Below are positions 29,589-40,463 of a DNA stretch of 58,836 bases, piece after piece. A model generated the notes under the pieces. That model was not told the origin of the DNA. It made no database searches and was given only the letters and a program-made list of their open reading frames with translations. Position numbers and translations under genes: made by a program. Every line of letters begins with the position of its first letter. The first letter of the stretch is position 1. Origin of the DNA: Tritrichomonas foetus. Its lineage: Eukaryota > Parabasalia > Tritrichomonadida > Tritrichomonadidae. The stretch is taken from NCBI GenBank assembly GCA_001839685.1, contig MLAK01000739.1, positions 10,444 to 69,279 of the forward strand, written 5' to 3'.

Positions 29589-30666
29589 TTTTAATTTGTG
29601 TATTTTTTTCTACTAAAAAAAGAATGATGTGAGTTGAAGTTTGAATAGCGCTCAGAATATTTTGTTAGAGATGACATTTATAGCATATCATTTATGCCAA
29701 TTTTCATTCAAAATTATTGTGAAGTTATTAAACTTTTTCTTTATTAGTGAAGTGAGAATTTGCCAGAGTGATTTGTAAGTTGTCATTTTTGAATAGAATT
29801 AATTCTGAAGTGATTTGTTATATGTTGCAAAGTGATTTGTTTGTGACAATATGTGACATGCTAATTTGGTAAATTTTGTCATTTCAATGTAACTCATATC
29901 TTGGAATATAAAAGCCAAAAAAATAATATTTTAGAAAATTTATATTAAAACTCTTATTATATTATAAATCAACAATATTTAAATTCTATTTATTTGATAA
30001 TCATGTGATATTATTGAGTTTTTTTATTCTATGACAATATTATTAAGTCATTAATAAAATTTTCTGTGACCACCAATAGTGGACCAATTAAAAATGTTAT
30101 TCATCATTTAAAAATATTGTGTGATATTGCAAAATATTCGAATTTGATAGGTCAAGTTTCATGAATATCCTTTCAATTTTTGATAACTTCAGCTTTTTCT
30201 GAAATGGCAGAAAAATTTACATCACCATGATCTCAAATTTATTAAGAAAACATTGGGAAAAAGTTATACTTTTCAAAAGAAACTTTCAGCTTTTTGAATT
30301 CACCAATATTGAAAATTAAAAATGTGATGAAAACATAGAAATCCGGTAAAATCACTATAAACCTACCGGCATAACATTCTCACATAGAATAGTGGCTCTA
30401 AACTAGAAACAATGAATTACAAAATTAAACAGCATAATAATGAGAAAAATTAATTTAGCAAATTTTCTTTGAATAAATAAACTTGATATGGTGAATGATA
30501 ATTTAACATATAGCAAAGATAAATTGTTCTTGTAAAAAAGTAAATAAACAAATCATTAATAAAAATGCAAAAATAATAATCAAAAATTCCTATAACTAAA
30601 GTCGCTCTATTTACATTTTATACAATCAAATAAGTAAATATCTATTACAAATAAGAATACTTAACA
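29589..30666. other. Spacer upstream of Myb gene
   Basis: About 1.1 kb, AT-rich, with three AGTGATTTGT copies (29767-29840). No gene is seen. Confidence 0.55.
29767..29840 (+). repeat. Three dispersed AGTGATTTGT copies
   Basis: Perfect decamers at 29767-29776, 29809-29818 and 29831-29840, all in the same orientation. They sit upstream of the Myb gene at 29588 and could be a cluster of regulator sites. Function is inferred only. Confidence 0.4.
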
Positions 30667-31893
30667 TTAAATTAATTTGTGCGAGAAAGAAGGTGAATGA
30701 AATGTTGTCAAGTATGATGAGCTCTTCACTACTGGTCTTTTTTGATTACTAGTAAACGTTGTTACTCCACTCTGTTTTAAACTCGCATATCTCCTTTTTC
30801 GGGTAAAATATTGTGCATATTTTGGTAAAATTTTCAATTCTTGATTGTCTGGTGGCCTGTTATCAAAAAACTCATCAACACCATCTTCTATTAAAATGTT
30901 CATTTCTTCTTTTTCATATTCTATTTTTGAATAGTCGACAGAATCTACGTTTTTCAACCATTCATGATTTTCAATTTGTTCAAGAGTTAATCTTTTATCT
31001 TCATATGTTAATATTGAGTTAATCAAATCTCTTGCTGGCTCAGAAATTGATTTCGATACAAAAAATGTTAATTCACTAATTTGTTTAACAACAATTTTAT
31101 GATTTTGTTTTGTCCATGGAATTCCTTTGAAAAATAAAATATATAAAATAATTCCAAGTGCCCAAATGTCATTTTTGACACCATTGTATTGACCGCTAAC
31201 CCATTCAGGACTCATATAAATTAACGATCCACTTTGTGATGTGATTAATTCATTTTCATTTTCTTTGAAATAAAATTCGGCTAATCCAAAATCGATTATT
31301 TTAATGTTTTTGTTTTCATCAATTAAAATGTTTTCCGGCTTTATGTCTCTATGTATAACACTTTGGCTATGAATATACTTCAAAGATAAAACAATTTGCT
31401 TAAAAATGTATTTTGCATCGTTTTCCGATACTGATCCATTTTCACTAATATAGTTAAGAAGTGTTCCATGTGGACAGTACTCCATAATTAAGTAATAGTT
31501 TAATGTATCTTTAAACATTGCATATAAAATAATAATTCCTGGATGTTTCAATTTTTGCATAATTCTAACTTCATTTTCGAATCGCTTTTCCAATTTGGGG
31601 CTTGTCAGCATTTGTTTAGGAATGATTTTACAAGCATATTCTTTTCCAGTCTCAAAATGGATTGCCTTTTTCACAACTGAAAAACCGCCAGTACCGATTT
31701 GTTCTTTTAATAAGAAAGGACCTATTTTATTTGGTGCAATTACATCTTTAGGTTTTTGTGAATTCCCAAGTTTGTTCGAAACGAAATTCTTTCCATGAGA
31801 ATTCGGAGGCGGAAAAACTTCTTTGTGAATAAAGCGAATAGGCTTACCACTCGACATGCTGGACACACAAGTATTCACAAAATCATTTTGCAT
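30667..31893 (-). CDS. Ser/Thr protein kinase, CAMK-like
   Basis: 408 aa. A 55-residue N-terminus precedes the kinase domain (~58-315). Motifs are GTGGFSVV (67-74), ACKIIPK with K89, HRDIKPEN (181-188) and DFG (201-203). The activation segment ends SGSLIYMSPEW, which gives SPE where most kinases have APE, followed by NDIWALG. All catalytic residues are present, so it should be active. It has the same build as the kinase at 5576-7057 and is probably a distant paralogue. The C-terminal ~90 residues are acidic, then basic, and unrecognised. TCAAT lies upstream of the ATG. Confidence 0.95.
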   Translation of the reverse strand: MQNDFVNTCVSSMSSGKPIRFIHKEVFPPPNSHGKNFVSNKLGNSQKPKDVIAPNKIGPFLLKEQIGTGGFSVVKKAIHFETGKEYACKIIPKQMLTSPKLEKRFENEVRIMQKLKHPGIIILYAMFKDTLNYYLIMEYCPHGTLLNYISENGSVSENDAKYIFKQIVLSLKYIHSQSVIHRDIKPENILIDENKNIKIIDFGLAEFYFKENENELITSQSGSLIYMSPEWVSGQYNGVKNDIWALGIILYILFFKGIPWTKQNHKIVVKQISELTFFVSKSISEPARDLINSILTYEDKRLTLEQIENHEWLKNVDSVDYSKIEYEKEEMNILIEDGVDEFFDNRPPDNQELKILPKYAQYFTRKRRYASLKQSGVTTFTSNQKRPVVKSSSYLTTFHSPSFSHKLI

Positions 31894-32452
31894 GATTTAT
31901 TGACTAATGCTGAGTAGGAATTTATGTGATTCGATTTTATTGAATTGATTTATGTATAAATTATTCTGATGAGTTTTTGCTATAGAATTCATGATCTATA
32001 ATATTCAAAGTGATTGTTCACAAAATAATTTTTTCTGTAAAAATTGAAACATTCTGAATTTAGCTTTAGATCAAGTTTATAAAAAGTGTCTAGAATTTGA
32101 AAAGCATTATGTCCGAGCTATTTTTTGAAAGTGTTTTTTTGTAAAAAATAATATAAATGATCATTTATATCATTTCAAAATTTGAATTAAACGTTAAATA
32201 ATTATTTTGATAAATGACGAAGATTCACACACTATATTTTCGAACGCTTTAATTTTATTCTGGGAGATTTTAAGCTTAAGAGTGATAATGAAAAGTTATT
32301 GTTCTGTCATTTTCCAATGTATATCTGGTCTAGTAATTTTACATTATTGAAAAGAGATATTTCAATATTGTTAATGAAAACAAAAATAGTTCAAAATAAA
32401 GGGACTAAAATTTTTAAAAACTTTTTAATAAAATACAAACAATATTTAAAAA
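31894..32452. other. Spacer with a palindrome
   Basis: Contains a perfect 20-base palindrome at 32151-32170, ATATAAATGATCATTTATAT, which is near chance expectation in DNA this AT-rich. No gene is seen. Confidence 0.5.
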
Positions 32453-35400
32453 TTATATGGGTGGCTCATCGACATCAAAATTATTTTGGATATTTTTAAC
32501 ATTTTTCATTCTTTTGATAACAAGCACCACCAGCAAGACTCCACATGTAATAATTACAACTATCAATATGAGAAAACTCATAAAAAAGACATTATTATTT
32601 TGATGAAAATCAATAACTTTGGTATAAGTGACATGTTTTCCAATTTCGTTACCATTTGTTGCATTCACTATAACAATATTTGGAACATTTTCTGCATAAT
32701 AGGTTATTTTGTTTAAAAATTGACAAATGATATTAATTTTTATTTTTTCATTGTCTTCGATGAAGCCATCAACATCAAATTGTTTCCAGGTCTCATCAAA
32801 CTTCAAAGACAATTCCGATTTTCCAGTGAAAGAATTAGTAAAGTCGTATTTTGGTAGAGTGATAATGAAATTGAAAGTTTTAGAATCTGGAATTTCTTTT
32901 ATAGAAAAAGTTAGTTCATCTAATTTTCTCAGCCTGAGAACATAATATATGTTTAATGCATCGATTTCGTTAACAATAACATCAATTGAATCAATTTCAA
33001 TATTCCGTTTAGAAAATCCAATTAAGGCAATAACAGAATTTTGATTATTATGATTTTCAGATAAACATCTTTTTTTATTCAGCTGAAAGCTTTCACTTTT
33101 TTCTTTTCTATTTTTGTGATCATTCGTATTTTTGTTATCACTCACATTTTTGTTTTCATTTAAGTTTTTGTGTTGAAGATTGGAATTGTTTATTATTTCT
33201 GAAGAGACGAAAAGCTTTGCCTCATTGAATGTATAATTCAAATATAGCTCTGAAACACTTCCTCGAATTTTTTGGGTATCAAAAATAGTTCCATTTAAAA
33301 TATCTGCACTCACTTCGCCATCCATATGGCCATGATTCAAATCTATGGTATTGGCAATTAATTTTGAATCTATAACTTTTATTTTTATCTCTGAAGCAGA
33401 AAAGTATTCCATTTTGCAGGTTTCATCAAAAACCAAACTTATTAAGGATTCTTCATCGGTACCAGTTATATGTAAAACATCCGATGATTTTCCAATTTCT
33501 TTAAAATTAATAGATATATTTATTGGTGAAAAAGCATGTATATTTAATTCATCAAATGTTGTTATCAATGATGATTTGATAATATTAATCAATTCTTCAT
33601 TACTGCTAAATCTTTTGAAGAAAAAATGAATGGTTTGTGATAAATTGAAACATGAATCATAAAAAAGATTCTGATTGGAATAACAAAGATAAAGAATTTT
33701 ATTATTTTTAATTGGAAACTCTTCAAAAATTTCTCCAGAAGTACTTTTATATTCATATCTCAGAGGACTCACTGCGTTTTTAATTTCAACTTCAAGTCTA
33801 TTTGAGGAAATAAAAGTATAAAATGGTGAATTACTAATTTTAGAATATTCTGATGAGATTAAAACTTCGATTTTTGTTCGAACATTTTCAAATTCAAAAA
33901 TAGTATCTTTAATTTTAGCTCCTTCGACTGTATGTAAATTTATTTTCAAATTTCTGGTAATAATTTTTTCTTGTGTGAATAGAAACTTCAAAGAAAAATT
34001 AGTAAAAATGGGTATTTCTTCTTTATCAATTGTGATTTTGTCAGTATCGAAGATTATAGTTAATGGTTTTTCTTCGTACAAAGCGGCTTTTATTAACAAG
34101 CTATCAAATAAAATATTTCTTATCTGCCCAATTCTCAATGAATCAACTTCTGTATATTTTGTCGTAACATTTTGAGATGCACGAAGAACTCCATTATTTT
34201 TCATTTTTAAAACAGGTATCTTCCAGTTCTTATTTAAATATACTTCAATATTATCAATGATTAAACTTTCTGCGTTGAATTCAAGATCTGTCATGATACT
34301 CACGATTGGAGGAGTTATAATACTTGAATCAGCTACTAACTCAATATTTTTATAAAATTTGTCAAGCTCTAAATCATTATATAACGAATTATAAAGAGAC
34401 GGAAGTGTATTTGGTGGGTAAAATATAGTGAAAGTTTGGAAAATTTCAGAATTAGCTGATAGGTCTAATCTATTCCTGATAATTTCAAGTTCTGGATTTA
34501 TAGAATTCAAATTAATAAATAAATTATTAAATTCTGATTTTTCATCACTACAAAGTAAATAAGGATAACAAATTTTCACATTTGAAATATTAAGTGGAGC
34601 CATGTCAAAATATACACGATCATCTACAGGTGAATAAGATTTAATCACAACATTTTTAGGTACTTCATGGATTTTAAAGGACATCGTACTTTGAAAATAA
34701 TAGGTAAAATTCAATTCTACTGGTTTGACAAGTTTTGAACTAGTGAATGAATCCATATCAAAATAGACATCTATTTTATTGATAGAAAAAATCGAGAAAG
34801 TCAAAGGATAAGCATGTTGGGTGGCTTGATCTATTTGAAAAGTAAGCTTGAAAACATTATTGTCTGGTACATTTAAAATAATATGGATTCTATCGGCATA
34901 TAATTTATCACTTCTCATTAAAATTGGTGTATCATTAAAGATTGCACTTTGATTAGATAAAGTAACAGTCAGATCTGATGTTACATCAACATAGACACTC
35001 ACATCTTTATACCTTTTATTTTCACAAGGCGATAAATCCGAAATGAGACAAGATTTTGTTAAAATGTTCATTTTTTCTGGATTTGTTATAACCGAATTAA
35101 CCAAAATAGGGTCCATATCAACTGAAATAATTTGGTCATTCAGTGTTAATGTGCAGTTAGTTAGAGAAAAATCTGCTGTCATTTTAGAATTAAAATTGGC
35201 AATTTCAAATTGAGATTTTTCTTTCTCCGTTCCTTCGAAAAAAAATGTATAATGATTATGATATGTTAATGGAGTAAAATCTATTTTTAAAGGCTCTGAA
35301 TATATAATCGAAAGATAATTCATAATTTTATATCGCCCTAATAAAGGTGATATGTCTTCAGTTCGATTATTGACACGATAACAAAACGATTTGTAATTGA

Positions 35401-36415
35401 AACAAGTTTTTATATCAAAATATCGATCATCATCATAAATTGCTAAAGGAGAAACAATAGGATCCATATAAAAAAGAGATTTTATCGAATCAACGAAGGC
35501 GATCGAAATAGAATTTGTAACAAGATTTGGAAATATATTGATGAAAAATGAATTTGTTATGAAATAAATAATTGGAATTGTTGAAGCAATTTGGGAAAAA
35601 CTTGAATGCGAGTCAATCGTAACAGAAATATTTGTTGGCTGTAATTCTCTTTCTTCCATTTCATAATGAAACTCAAAAAAAGTTTCTGCAGGAATAGCTA
35701 ACGTTTCAACATTATCATCATGCTCAATATTTATTTTTAGATTATGAGAATATTGATTGAAAAATATATGAAAACGTGAATTTTTGAAATATGACTCATA
35801 GATAGTTTTTCCAAAATAAGTTGTTGCGTCCTTACCAATAACTATTGATCTCGTTTTCTCATCATCTAATTCATATGATTCTATTCTAAAGTTAAAGGTT
35901 GAAGATATGAGGAAATTAATAGTTAAATATTTATCAATATCTTTAAATGGAATCATTTGTAAATTTGCCTCAAATGACAAAAAATTTCCATTGATTAAAT
36001 TACCATCATTTTTAAAGTAAACCATTGAATTCACAGGGAGATTCATGATTGAGAGAATTGTAAGATTAATTCTGGTGATATTCATCGTTGAAAATGATTG
36101 GAGTGATTGAAAAGAAATGTTGACATCAATAACCTCCTTTTGGGAATAAAAATTAATCTGTTTTAAATTAATCGAAAAAATCGGATCCGTTATTGTTTGG
36201 CTAATTCTAGCTGCCTGATTAAAAACAATTGTTGCTGATGTTGGTTCTACGCAGTTGGAAAGAAGAGCCAGAACGAACTTTTCGTTTATATATGGATAAA
36301 AAATACTTTTTGGTGAAAGTTCCGGAAAATTTTCTGGAATGCATTCCTCAATATCGTCATTGCAAATAACAATGTTCCGGAGGCATGTCCAAAAAATCAA
36401 ACACAGAAAGACCAT
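32453..36415 (-). CDS. Large single-pass surface protein, 1320 aa
   Basis: The frame starts at 36421 only with a TTG; the ATG at 36413-36415 begins a signal peptide (MVFLCLIFWTCLRNIVIC), so I use it. The lumenal or extracellular part (~20-1275) is beta-rich, Asn/Ser/Thr-rich and carries many N-x-S/T sequons. One membrane helix (MSFLILIVVIITCGVLLVVL) is followed by a short tail, KRMKN then an acidic end FDVDEPPI. This is a type I membrane protein. I recognise no named domain. It could be a surface adhesion protein or an endomembrane receptor; neither is shown. Length and build differ from the BspA-like and Pmp-like families. Confidence 0.8.
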   Translation of the reverse strand: MVFLCLIFWTCLRNIVICNDDIEECIPENFPELSPKSIFYPYINEKFVLALLSNCVEPTSATIVFNQAARISQTITDPIFSINLKQINFYSQKEVIDVNISFQSLQSFSTMNITRINLTILSIMNLPVNSMVYFKNDGNLINGNFLSFEANLQMIPFKDIDKYLTINFLISSTFNFRIESYELDDEKTRSIVIGKDATTYFGKTIYESYFKNSRFHIFFNQYSHNLKINIEHDDNVETLAIPAETFFEFHYEMEERELQPTNISVTIDSHSSFSQIASTIPIIYFITNSFFINIFPNLVTNSISIAFVDSIKSLFYMDPIVSPLAIYDDDRYFDIKTCFNYKSFCYRVNNRTEDISPLLGRYKIMNYLSIIYSEPLKIDFTPLTYHNHYTFFFEGTEKEKSQFEIANFNSKMTADFSLTNCTLTLNDQIISVDMDPILVNSVITNPEKMNILTKSCLISDLSPCENKRYKDVSVYVDVTSDLTVTLSNQSAIFNDTPILMRSDKLYADRIHIILNVPDNNVFKLTFQIDQATQHAYPLTFSIFSINKIDVYFDMDSFTSSKLVKPVELNFTYYFQSTMSFKIHEVPKNVVIKSYSPVDDRVYFDMAPLNISNVKICYPYLLCSDEKSEFNNLFINLNSINPELEIIRNRLDLSANSEIFQTFTIFYPPNTLPSLYNSLYNDLELDKFYKNIELVADSSIITPPIVSIMTDLEFNAESLIIDNIEVYLNKNWKIPVLKMKNNGVLRASQNVTTKYTEVDSLRIGQIRNILFDSLLIKAALYEEKPLTIIFDTDKITIDKEEIPIFTNFSLKFLFTQEKIITRNLKINLHTVEGAKIKDTIFEFENVRTKIEVLISSEYSKISNSPFYTFISSNRLEVEIKNAVSPLRYEYKSTSGEIFEEFPIKNNKILYLCYSNQNLFYDSCFNLSQTIHFFFKRFSSNEELINIIKSSLITTFDELNIHAFSPINISINFKEIGKSSDVLHITGTDEESLISLVFDETCKMEYFSASEIKIKVIDSKLIANTIDLNHGHMDGEVSADILNGTIFDTQKIRGSVSELYLNYTFNEAKLFVSSEIINNSNLQHKNLNENKNVSDNKNTNDHKNRKEKSESFQLNKKRCLSENHNNQNSVIALIGFSKRNIEIDSIDVIVNEIDALNIYYVLRLRKLDELTFSIKEIPDSKTFNFIITLPKYDFTNSFTGKSELSLKFDETWKQFDVDGFIEDNEKIKINIICQFLNKITYYAENVPNIVIVNATNGNEIGKHVTYTKVIDFHQNNNVFFMSFLILIVVIITCGVLLVVLVIKRMKNVKNIQNNFDVDEPPI

Positions 36416-37828
36416 CACCAAAAAATTGATATTTCACGTTTAATTCACAAAAATTTCTGAATTTCCCCGAATTCTTTGAAACTATTGTGAAATCGTCTTT
36501 CTGAATTTCTATGAATTCATACACAAATTAAATTGAATGGGAAATTTTTTTTACGATTCTCACAATCATGAATCAAACACTTGATACAAAAAGTCAAAGT
36601 GTATAGAAAATTCATAAATATTTCAATATTCAAAGAGTTCATTTCACACATATTCTAATCCATATCTCATCAAGTTATCATCAATTGTCGGTGCAGTATT
36701 AATAAAAAACATTAAATATGATTGGTAATTAGAATACTTACATTATTAATTTTCAAAAGCTTTGGGAAAGGTGAACATCGAGATGATTTGAAAAATGTAC
36801 TGATACAGGAAAAATTATTGAATATTTTCCAACTTATATCAATTAAAAGAATACATCTCGAGTTTTTGTCGTGAGAGCTGTAGTATTCGCGATTTCGCAA
36901 AATTACCTCAAAAAATAAAATCGAGTCAAAAATAAAAAACTCCATTATCGGACTCAATTATTCATTAATTTCTTTTATACATGTAAATTAATTTTTAAAT
37001 ACTATAAATTACAATAAAATAAAATATATCTATAAAATATATGGAAATAAAAAAGATATAAGTATTTTTTTAAAATAATAAAATTCAGAATCATCAATGA
37101 ATTTTCAAAATAATTTCAAACTGCAAACTTTTGATAATTTCCAAAACATTTCTAGCCACTGGTGCTTTGGAGTATTAATTCGCATACACAACTATGAAAA
37201 CCGTTTAAAAAAGAGTAGAAGAGGGAAAAGTTTAATAAATAATGAATTCTTCAAATGTCGATTTTCAATAGTTTATAACATTACACACAAATGAAGTGAA
37301 CCAATACAATGTGAAATAGATCATTTATTCACATTATGCGATCGGAATCAGCTGGATTAAAATAATAAAAAAATAGAACTTGATTGTCCATAGCACCATT
37401 TTTAATATTATCCTGAACCTTTTAGATAGAATTGAAAATTAGGAATTCTGGTAAAAGAAAATCGTCTTTATCATAGGTAATATCATTAAATGCATCTAAA
37501 ACTTCATCATTAGTTTTATAACCAATACTTACTCATGTCTTACCTTTGAAAACTTTGATGGAGACATCTACATCATGCTTTTTATCATCACTGTGTGAAT
37601 TAATTATTATATAAAATTAAACGAAATTAATAGAATACTTTCGAAACATCGAGATGGTTTCGACACATTTCATCAACCATTGGTCCAGTAAAAATTGAAT
37701 AATCTCCAAACTTTTTGAATATGTTATATGTTTCCTTTTTTTAAATCTTTTTCAGTGTTTATTTGGGCATTAATGGCGGCCATTTGTGGTCTCAAAAAAT
37801 GCATAAAAACGAAATTTAATTCTTATTC
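36416..37828. other. Spacer with a gene relic
   Basis: About 1.4 kb. The right part holds the minus-strand relic at 37329-37757. Short frames at 36712-36957 and 37097-37294 have no family signature. No other feature is seen. Confidence 0.5.
37329..37757 (-). pseudogene. Decayed protein-coding relic
   Basis: On the minus strand, protein-like stretches are broken by stops and at least one frame change. Block A (about 37625-37725) encodes FGDYSIFTGPMVDEMCRNHL and neighbours. Block B (37592 down to 37329, a different frame) encodes HDVDVSIKVFKGKT, then a TGA, GYKTNDEVLDAFNDI, a TAA, and NPADSDRIM followed by TGA. The residue mix is that of a real protein, not of random AT-rich DNA. I could not name the family. 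An alternative is fortuitous frames, but two blocks this protein-like side by side make that less likely. Confidence 0.45.
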
Positions 37829-39190
37829 ATGGATCTCCAGTTTACAAGAGAACTGAATCTCGATTCTGTGACAGCACGTTGTCCACCCGTTTCAATTTCC
37901 CAATTATTTTTCGTTGAGCGAATTAATCTTCCTGATGACGAATTTATTGTATTGCCTGATCCAAATTTTGCATCTTTTCCACGGATTCGAAACAAGCCAC
38001 AAAATTTATCTTACACGCACATGGAAAGAAGAACCGCAACCACAGCCACGATTAATAGAATGCTGCTAAATTCACATTTCAATGATGATGTTGAAATTGA
38101 CTTTGATGGGCGTATCGTGAAATTAGCAGCTGGAACACCAACAGCATCATTAATGAACTATATTGATCCGTCACTTGAGAAATTAAAAGGCAACCTCATT
38201 TTTGTCAGAGAAATTCCAAACAATCCAAATGATCCATTTAACATAGAACTGACTGAAGCAGAAATAAATATTCCTCCTGTGAATGGAGCAGAATTTCCCG
38301 TAAATGAAAATAATGAGGAAACTCCCACAAATGAAATGGAAATAGATGATAAAAATCTTGATGGTATCTTTCCAGGTCTTTCATCAACAAAATTATCGAA
38401 TAGAATGAGCAGAAATAGCTTAAATCTCCAGTCATATCAAAATGCAATAAACAAGAATCCAGTTCTCAAAAATAAAAGGAGAATGTACATTGTTCCATGC
38501 AGACTTCCCATTTCTATCTTTGCTGTTCCTGGTGCACAATGGACTGTTGAACTTTCAACATTTGCTGATGAAGTAGATTATAACGATGCAACGATTGATC
38601 TCTTGAAAAAATGGTTCATTGATCGTTCTGAAGAAAGTGGAGAAGATTATTATTCTTATGTTAATAAGTTGACTAAGATTTCTTCGCAAAAAGAATTAAA
38701 CTCTTTCCTAGAAAAGCTTTCATGGACCAAAACTGCATACACAAGGACATTTACAATTCCAGAATTAACTGCGAAATTATCAATGAGCGGTGATTTAGAA
38801 GTTCATATAAATGGTGAATGTGGATCAAGAAATTTCAAACTTGAAAATATGACGATTTTTCAGAATCCTAAAAGTTATAATTTTTATGTAATTTTTAATC
38901 CACATCGAGAAGATAAAGTTTCTGTAAAAATTACACGTGAAAGCGCATATAAATTACTTCCTCTCGCCAATTTAGCTGTTTTAGAGTGCACGAAAGATGA
39001 AAAATTGCCAACTCCTGTTTTCGATGTGAACTTCCCAGAAAAAAACCACGGTGTGATTCCAAGAATGCTTGATGGATCATATTTCAACCAACTTTCACTC
39101 GAGCAAAAAAGAATTTTCATTGCCAAAAGGAAAAAGGAATTCCTTCATGAAAAAACATTTGGACTTGTTGAAAATTTTTGGGCAACTTAA
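37829..39190 (+). CDS. Hypothetical protein, 453 aa
   Basis: An ATG directly follows TTATTC, giving an initiator-like context. The protein has balanced composition, no signal peptide and no membrane segment. Residues ~1-140 and ~205-450 look folded. Between them lies an Asn/Glu-rich, probably disordered stretch (~155-205). Possible beta-rich segments occur at ~320-385 (LEVHINGECGSRNFKLEN and neighbours), and a basic Lys/Arg stretch is near the C-terminus (RIFIAKRKKEF). I recognise no family or catalytic motif. A second ATG at 37773 upstream is out of frame and gives only a short peptide. Confidence 0.85.
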   Translation: MDLQFTRELNLDSVTARCPPVSISQLFFVERINLPDDEFIVLPDPNFASFPRIRNKPQNLSYTHMERRTATTATINRMLLNSHFNDDVEIDFDGRIVKLAAGTPTASLMNYIDPSLEKLKGNLIFVREIPNNPNDPFNIELTEAEINIPPVNGAEFPVNENNEETPTNEMEIDDKNLDGIFPGLSSTKLSNRMSRNSLNLQSYQNAINKNPVLKNKRRMYIVPCRLPISIFAVPGAQWTVELSTFADEVDYNDATIDLLKKWFIDRSEESGEDYYSYVNKLTKISSQKELNSFLEKLSWTKTAYTRTFTIPELTAKLSMSGDLEVHINGECGSRNFKLENMTIFQNPKSYNFYVIFNPHREDKVSVKITRESAYKLLPLANLAVLECTKDEKLPTPVFDVNFPEKNHGVIPRMLDGSYFNQLSLEQKRIFIAKRKKEFLHEKTFGLVENFWAT

Positions 39191-39214
39191 AATTTTCGAT
39201 TCAAAATGATAACC

Positions 39215-39495
39215 TGTTTCGTCACTCACGCTTTATTATCAAGAACTATATTCAAATATCAACAAGGCTCATCATATTTTATGTGAGATTTGCATCTAGA
39301 CCAGTACAATGTTTATTTCACTGGAGAAACGCAAATACTGTGTTGATGAAATCATCATTCAAATTGTTCAATGTTGAGTCATTCTTATTTTTTTTTTATA
39401 CCAGTTCATTATGTAAACAAAATTCGCTTGCAAGACTTGAAAATACATTAACAAAAATTCCTCCTCGATTCGCAAGTAAAATTAAAAAAGATTAA
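39215..39495 (+). pseudogene. Possible Myb-repeat remnant
   Basis: The frame encodes RFASRPVQCLFHWRN, close to the recognition helix consensus of trichomonad Mybs (R-x-x-QC-x-x-RW-x-N), and an F 12 residues after the Trp, close to the 13 seen from the same Trp to the start of repeat 2 in the Myb at 28827. The rest has lost the Trp spacing, and no ATG precedes it in frame. It ends in a lysine-rich tail and TAA. Weak evidence. Confidence 0.25.
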
Positions 39496-40272
39496 CAGAC
39501 AAATTATTATTATTATTATTTGTATTCAATTCTACTTTTTTATTAATTTATTTATTTTTATTCTTTTCTGCAATTAGTTGTCTCTTCTTTTTCTTTTGTT
39601 GCTCTTCTGGAAGTCCAAATGTTAAATTTATATAATTACTCAATAACATATTGTGCTTTTTAAGTATAGAATAAATTCATTTCACTGAAAAATATTTGAT
39701 TTTCTTGAATCGAAGTGAATATTTACTTTAATCCTTGGAAGAAGAGAATACGAGGAACAACATTGTTTTTAAATTGAATGGAACAACTAATATTCCACAA
39801 TTATACCTGAAGGAAAGCAAAAGGAGGTGCGAGTTAATGCATTTTCCAATTCGCTCACTTGTCTCACTTTTTTTCATCATGAATAGCATAATATTGACCT
39901 GTGTTTGATGGTTAAATGGAATAATACCAAAAATTCCGGAAACAGAAAATAAAAAATTTGCGATAAATGATGATGATTCAAAAAAAAAAGTTACCAAAAA
40001 AAATTCTATATGAATTTTTTTGGTTAAATAGTCTAGAGGGAATGAAATGTTGTATTTAAAATAAGCATTCTCATGAAATATTTGACATTTTCGATATCAC
40101 TTCATATCATTTCCGAATAAAGTATTCAAATATTTTTACGTTGATTTGAGAAAAAGCTCCTCTCTGAAAGAAATGATCATGTCATAGAATTTATGTTTAT
40201 CGTATATTCAAAATGGGTCGATAAAGAGTATTTATTCAGAACTTTTGATATATTTCTGAAAAATTTGCAGAT

Positions 40273-40337
40273 TCGAAACTTTTTCTCGAGTTTATTTCAA
40301 ATTTATTCAAAATTCATTCACATTGAAAATTTTCATA
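40273..40337 (+). repeat. 65-base direct repeat, copy 1
   Basis: Copy 1 of an imperfect direct repeat. Copy 2 is at 40368-40432, an offset of 95 bases. I count only a handful of mismatches over 65 bases and no length change. Confidence 0.75.
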
Positions 40338-40367
40338 GTACGAAAGAAATAATTGATAGAGAAAATA

Positions 40368-40432
40368 TCGAAACTTTTTCTTAAGTTTATTCCTAATTTA
40401 TTCAAAATTCATTCATATTGAAAATTTTCATA
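40368..40432 (+). repeat. 65-base direct repeat, copy 2
   Basis: Second copy, ending 31 bases before the nitroreductase ATG and so inside its promoter region. A local duplication is the simplest origin. Confidence 0.75.
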
Positions 40433-40451
40433 TGATCATATCATTTTCTAT

Positions 40452-40456
40452 TCACT
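40452..40456 (+). promoter_or_regulatory. Initiator-like TCACT
   Basis: Matches the trichomonad initiator consensus TCA-Y-(T/A), 8 bases before the ATG at 40464. This spacing fits the very short leaders of trichomonad mRNAs. Confidence 0.5.
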
Positions 40457-40463
40457 CGATAAA

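Larger units (their letters stand above)
39191..40463. other. Spacer with possible Myb relic and a direct repeat
   Basis: About 1.3 kb. Contains a Myb-like fragment (39215-39495), a 33-codon minus-strand ATG frame (MLLSNYINLTFGLPEEQQKK at its start) near 39541-39645 that looks protein-like but is too short to call, and a 65-base direct repeat upstream of the nitroreductase. Confidence 0.4.

Noticed and set aside
32151..32170. Perfect 20-base palindrome
   Set aside because: About one or two such palindromes are expected in 58 kb of DNA at this composition.
36712..37294. Short frames on both strands before the relic
   Set aside because: No motif, no initiator-like start, and composition near that expected of noncoding AT-rich DNA.
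39728..39997. 89-codon minus-strand frame
   Set aside because: Hydrophobic and low in complexity; no family signature, no promoter-like element found, and its length is within chance.
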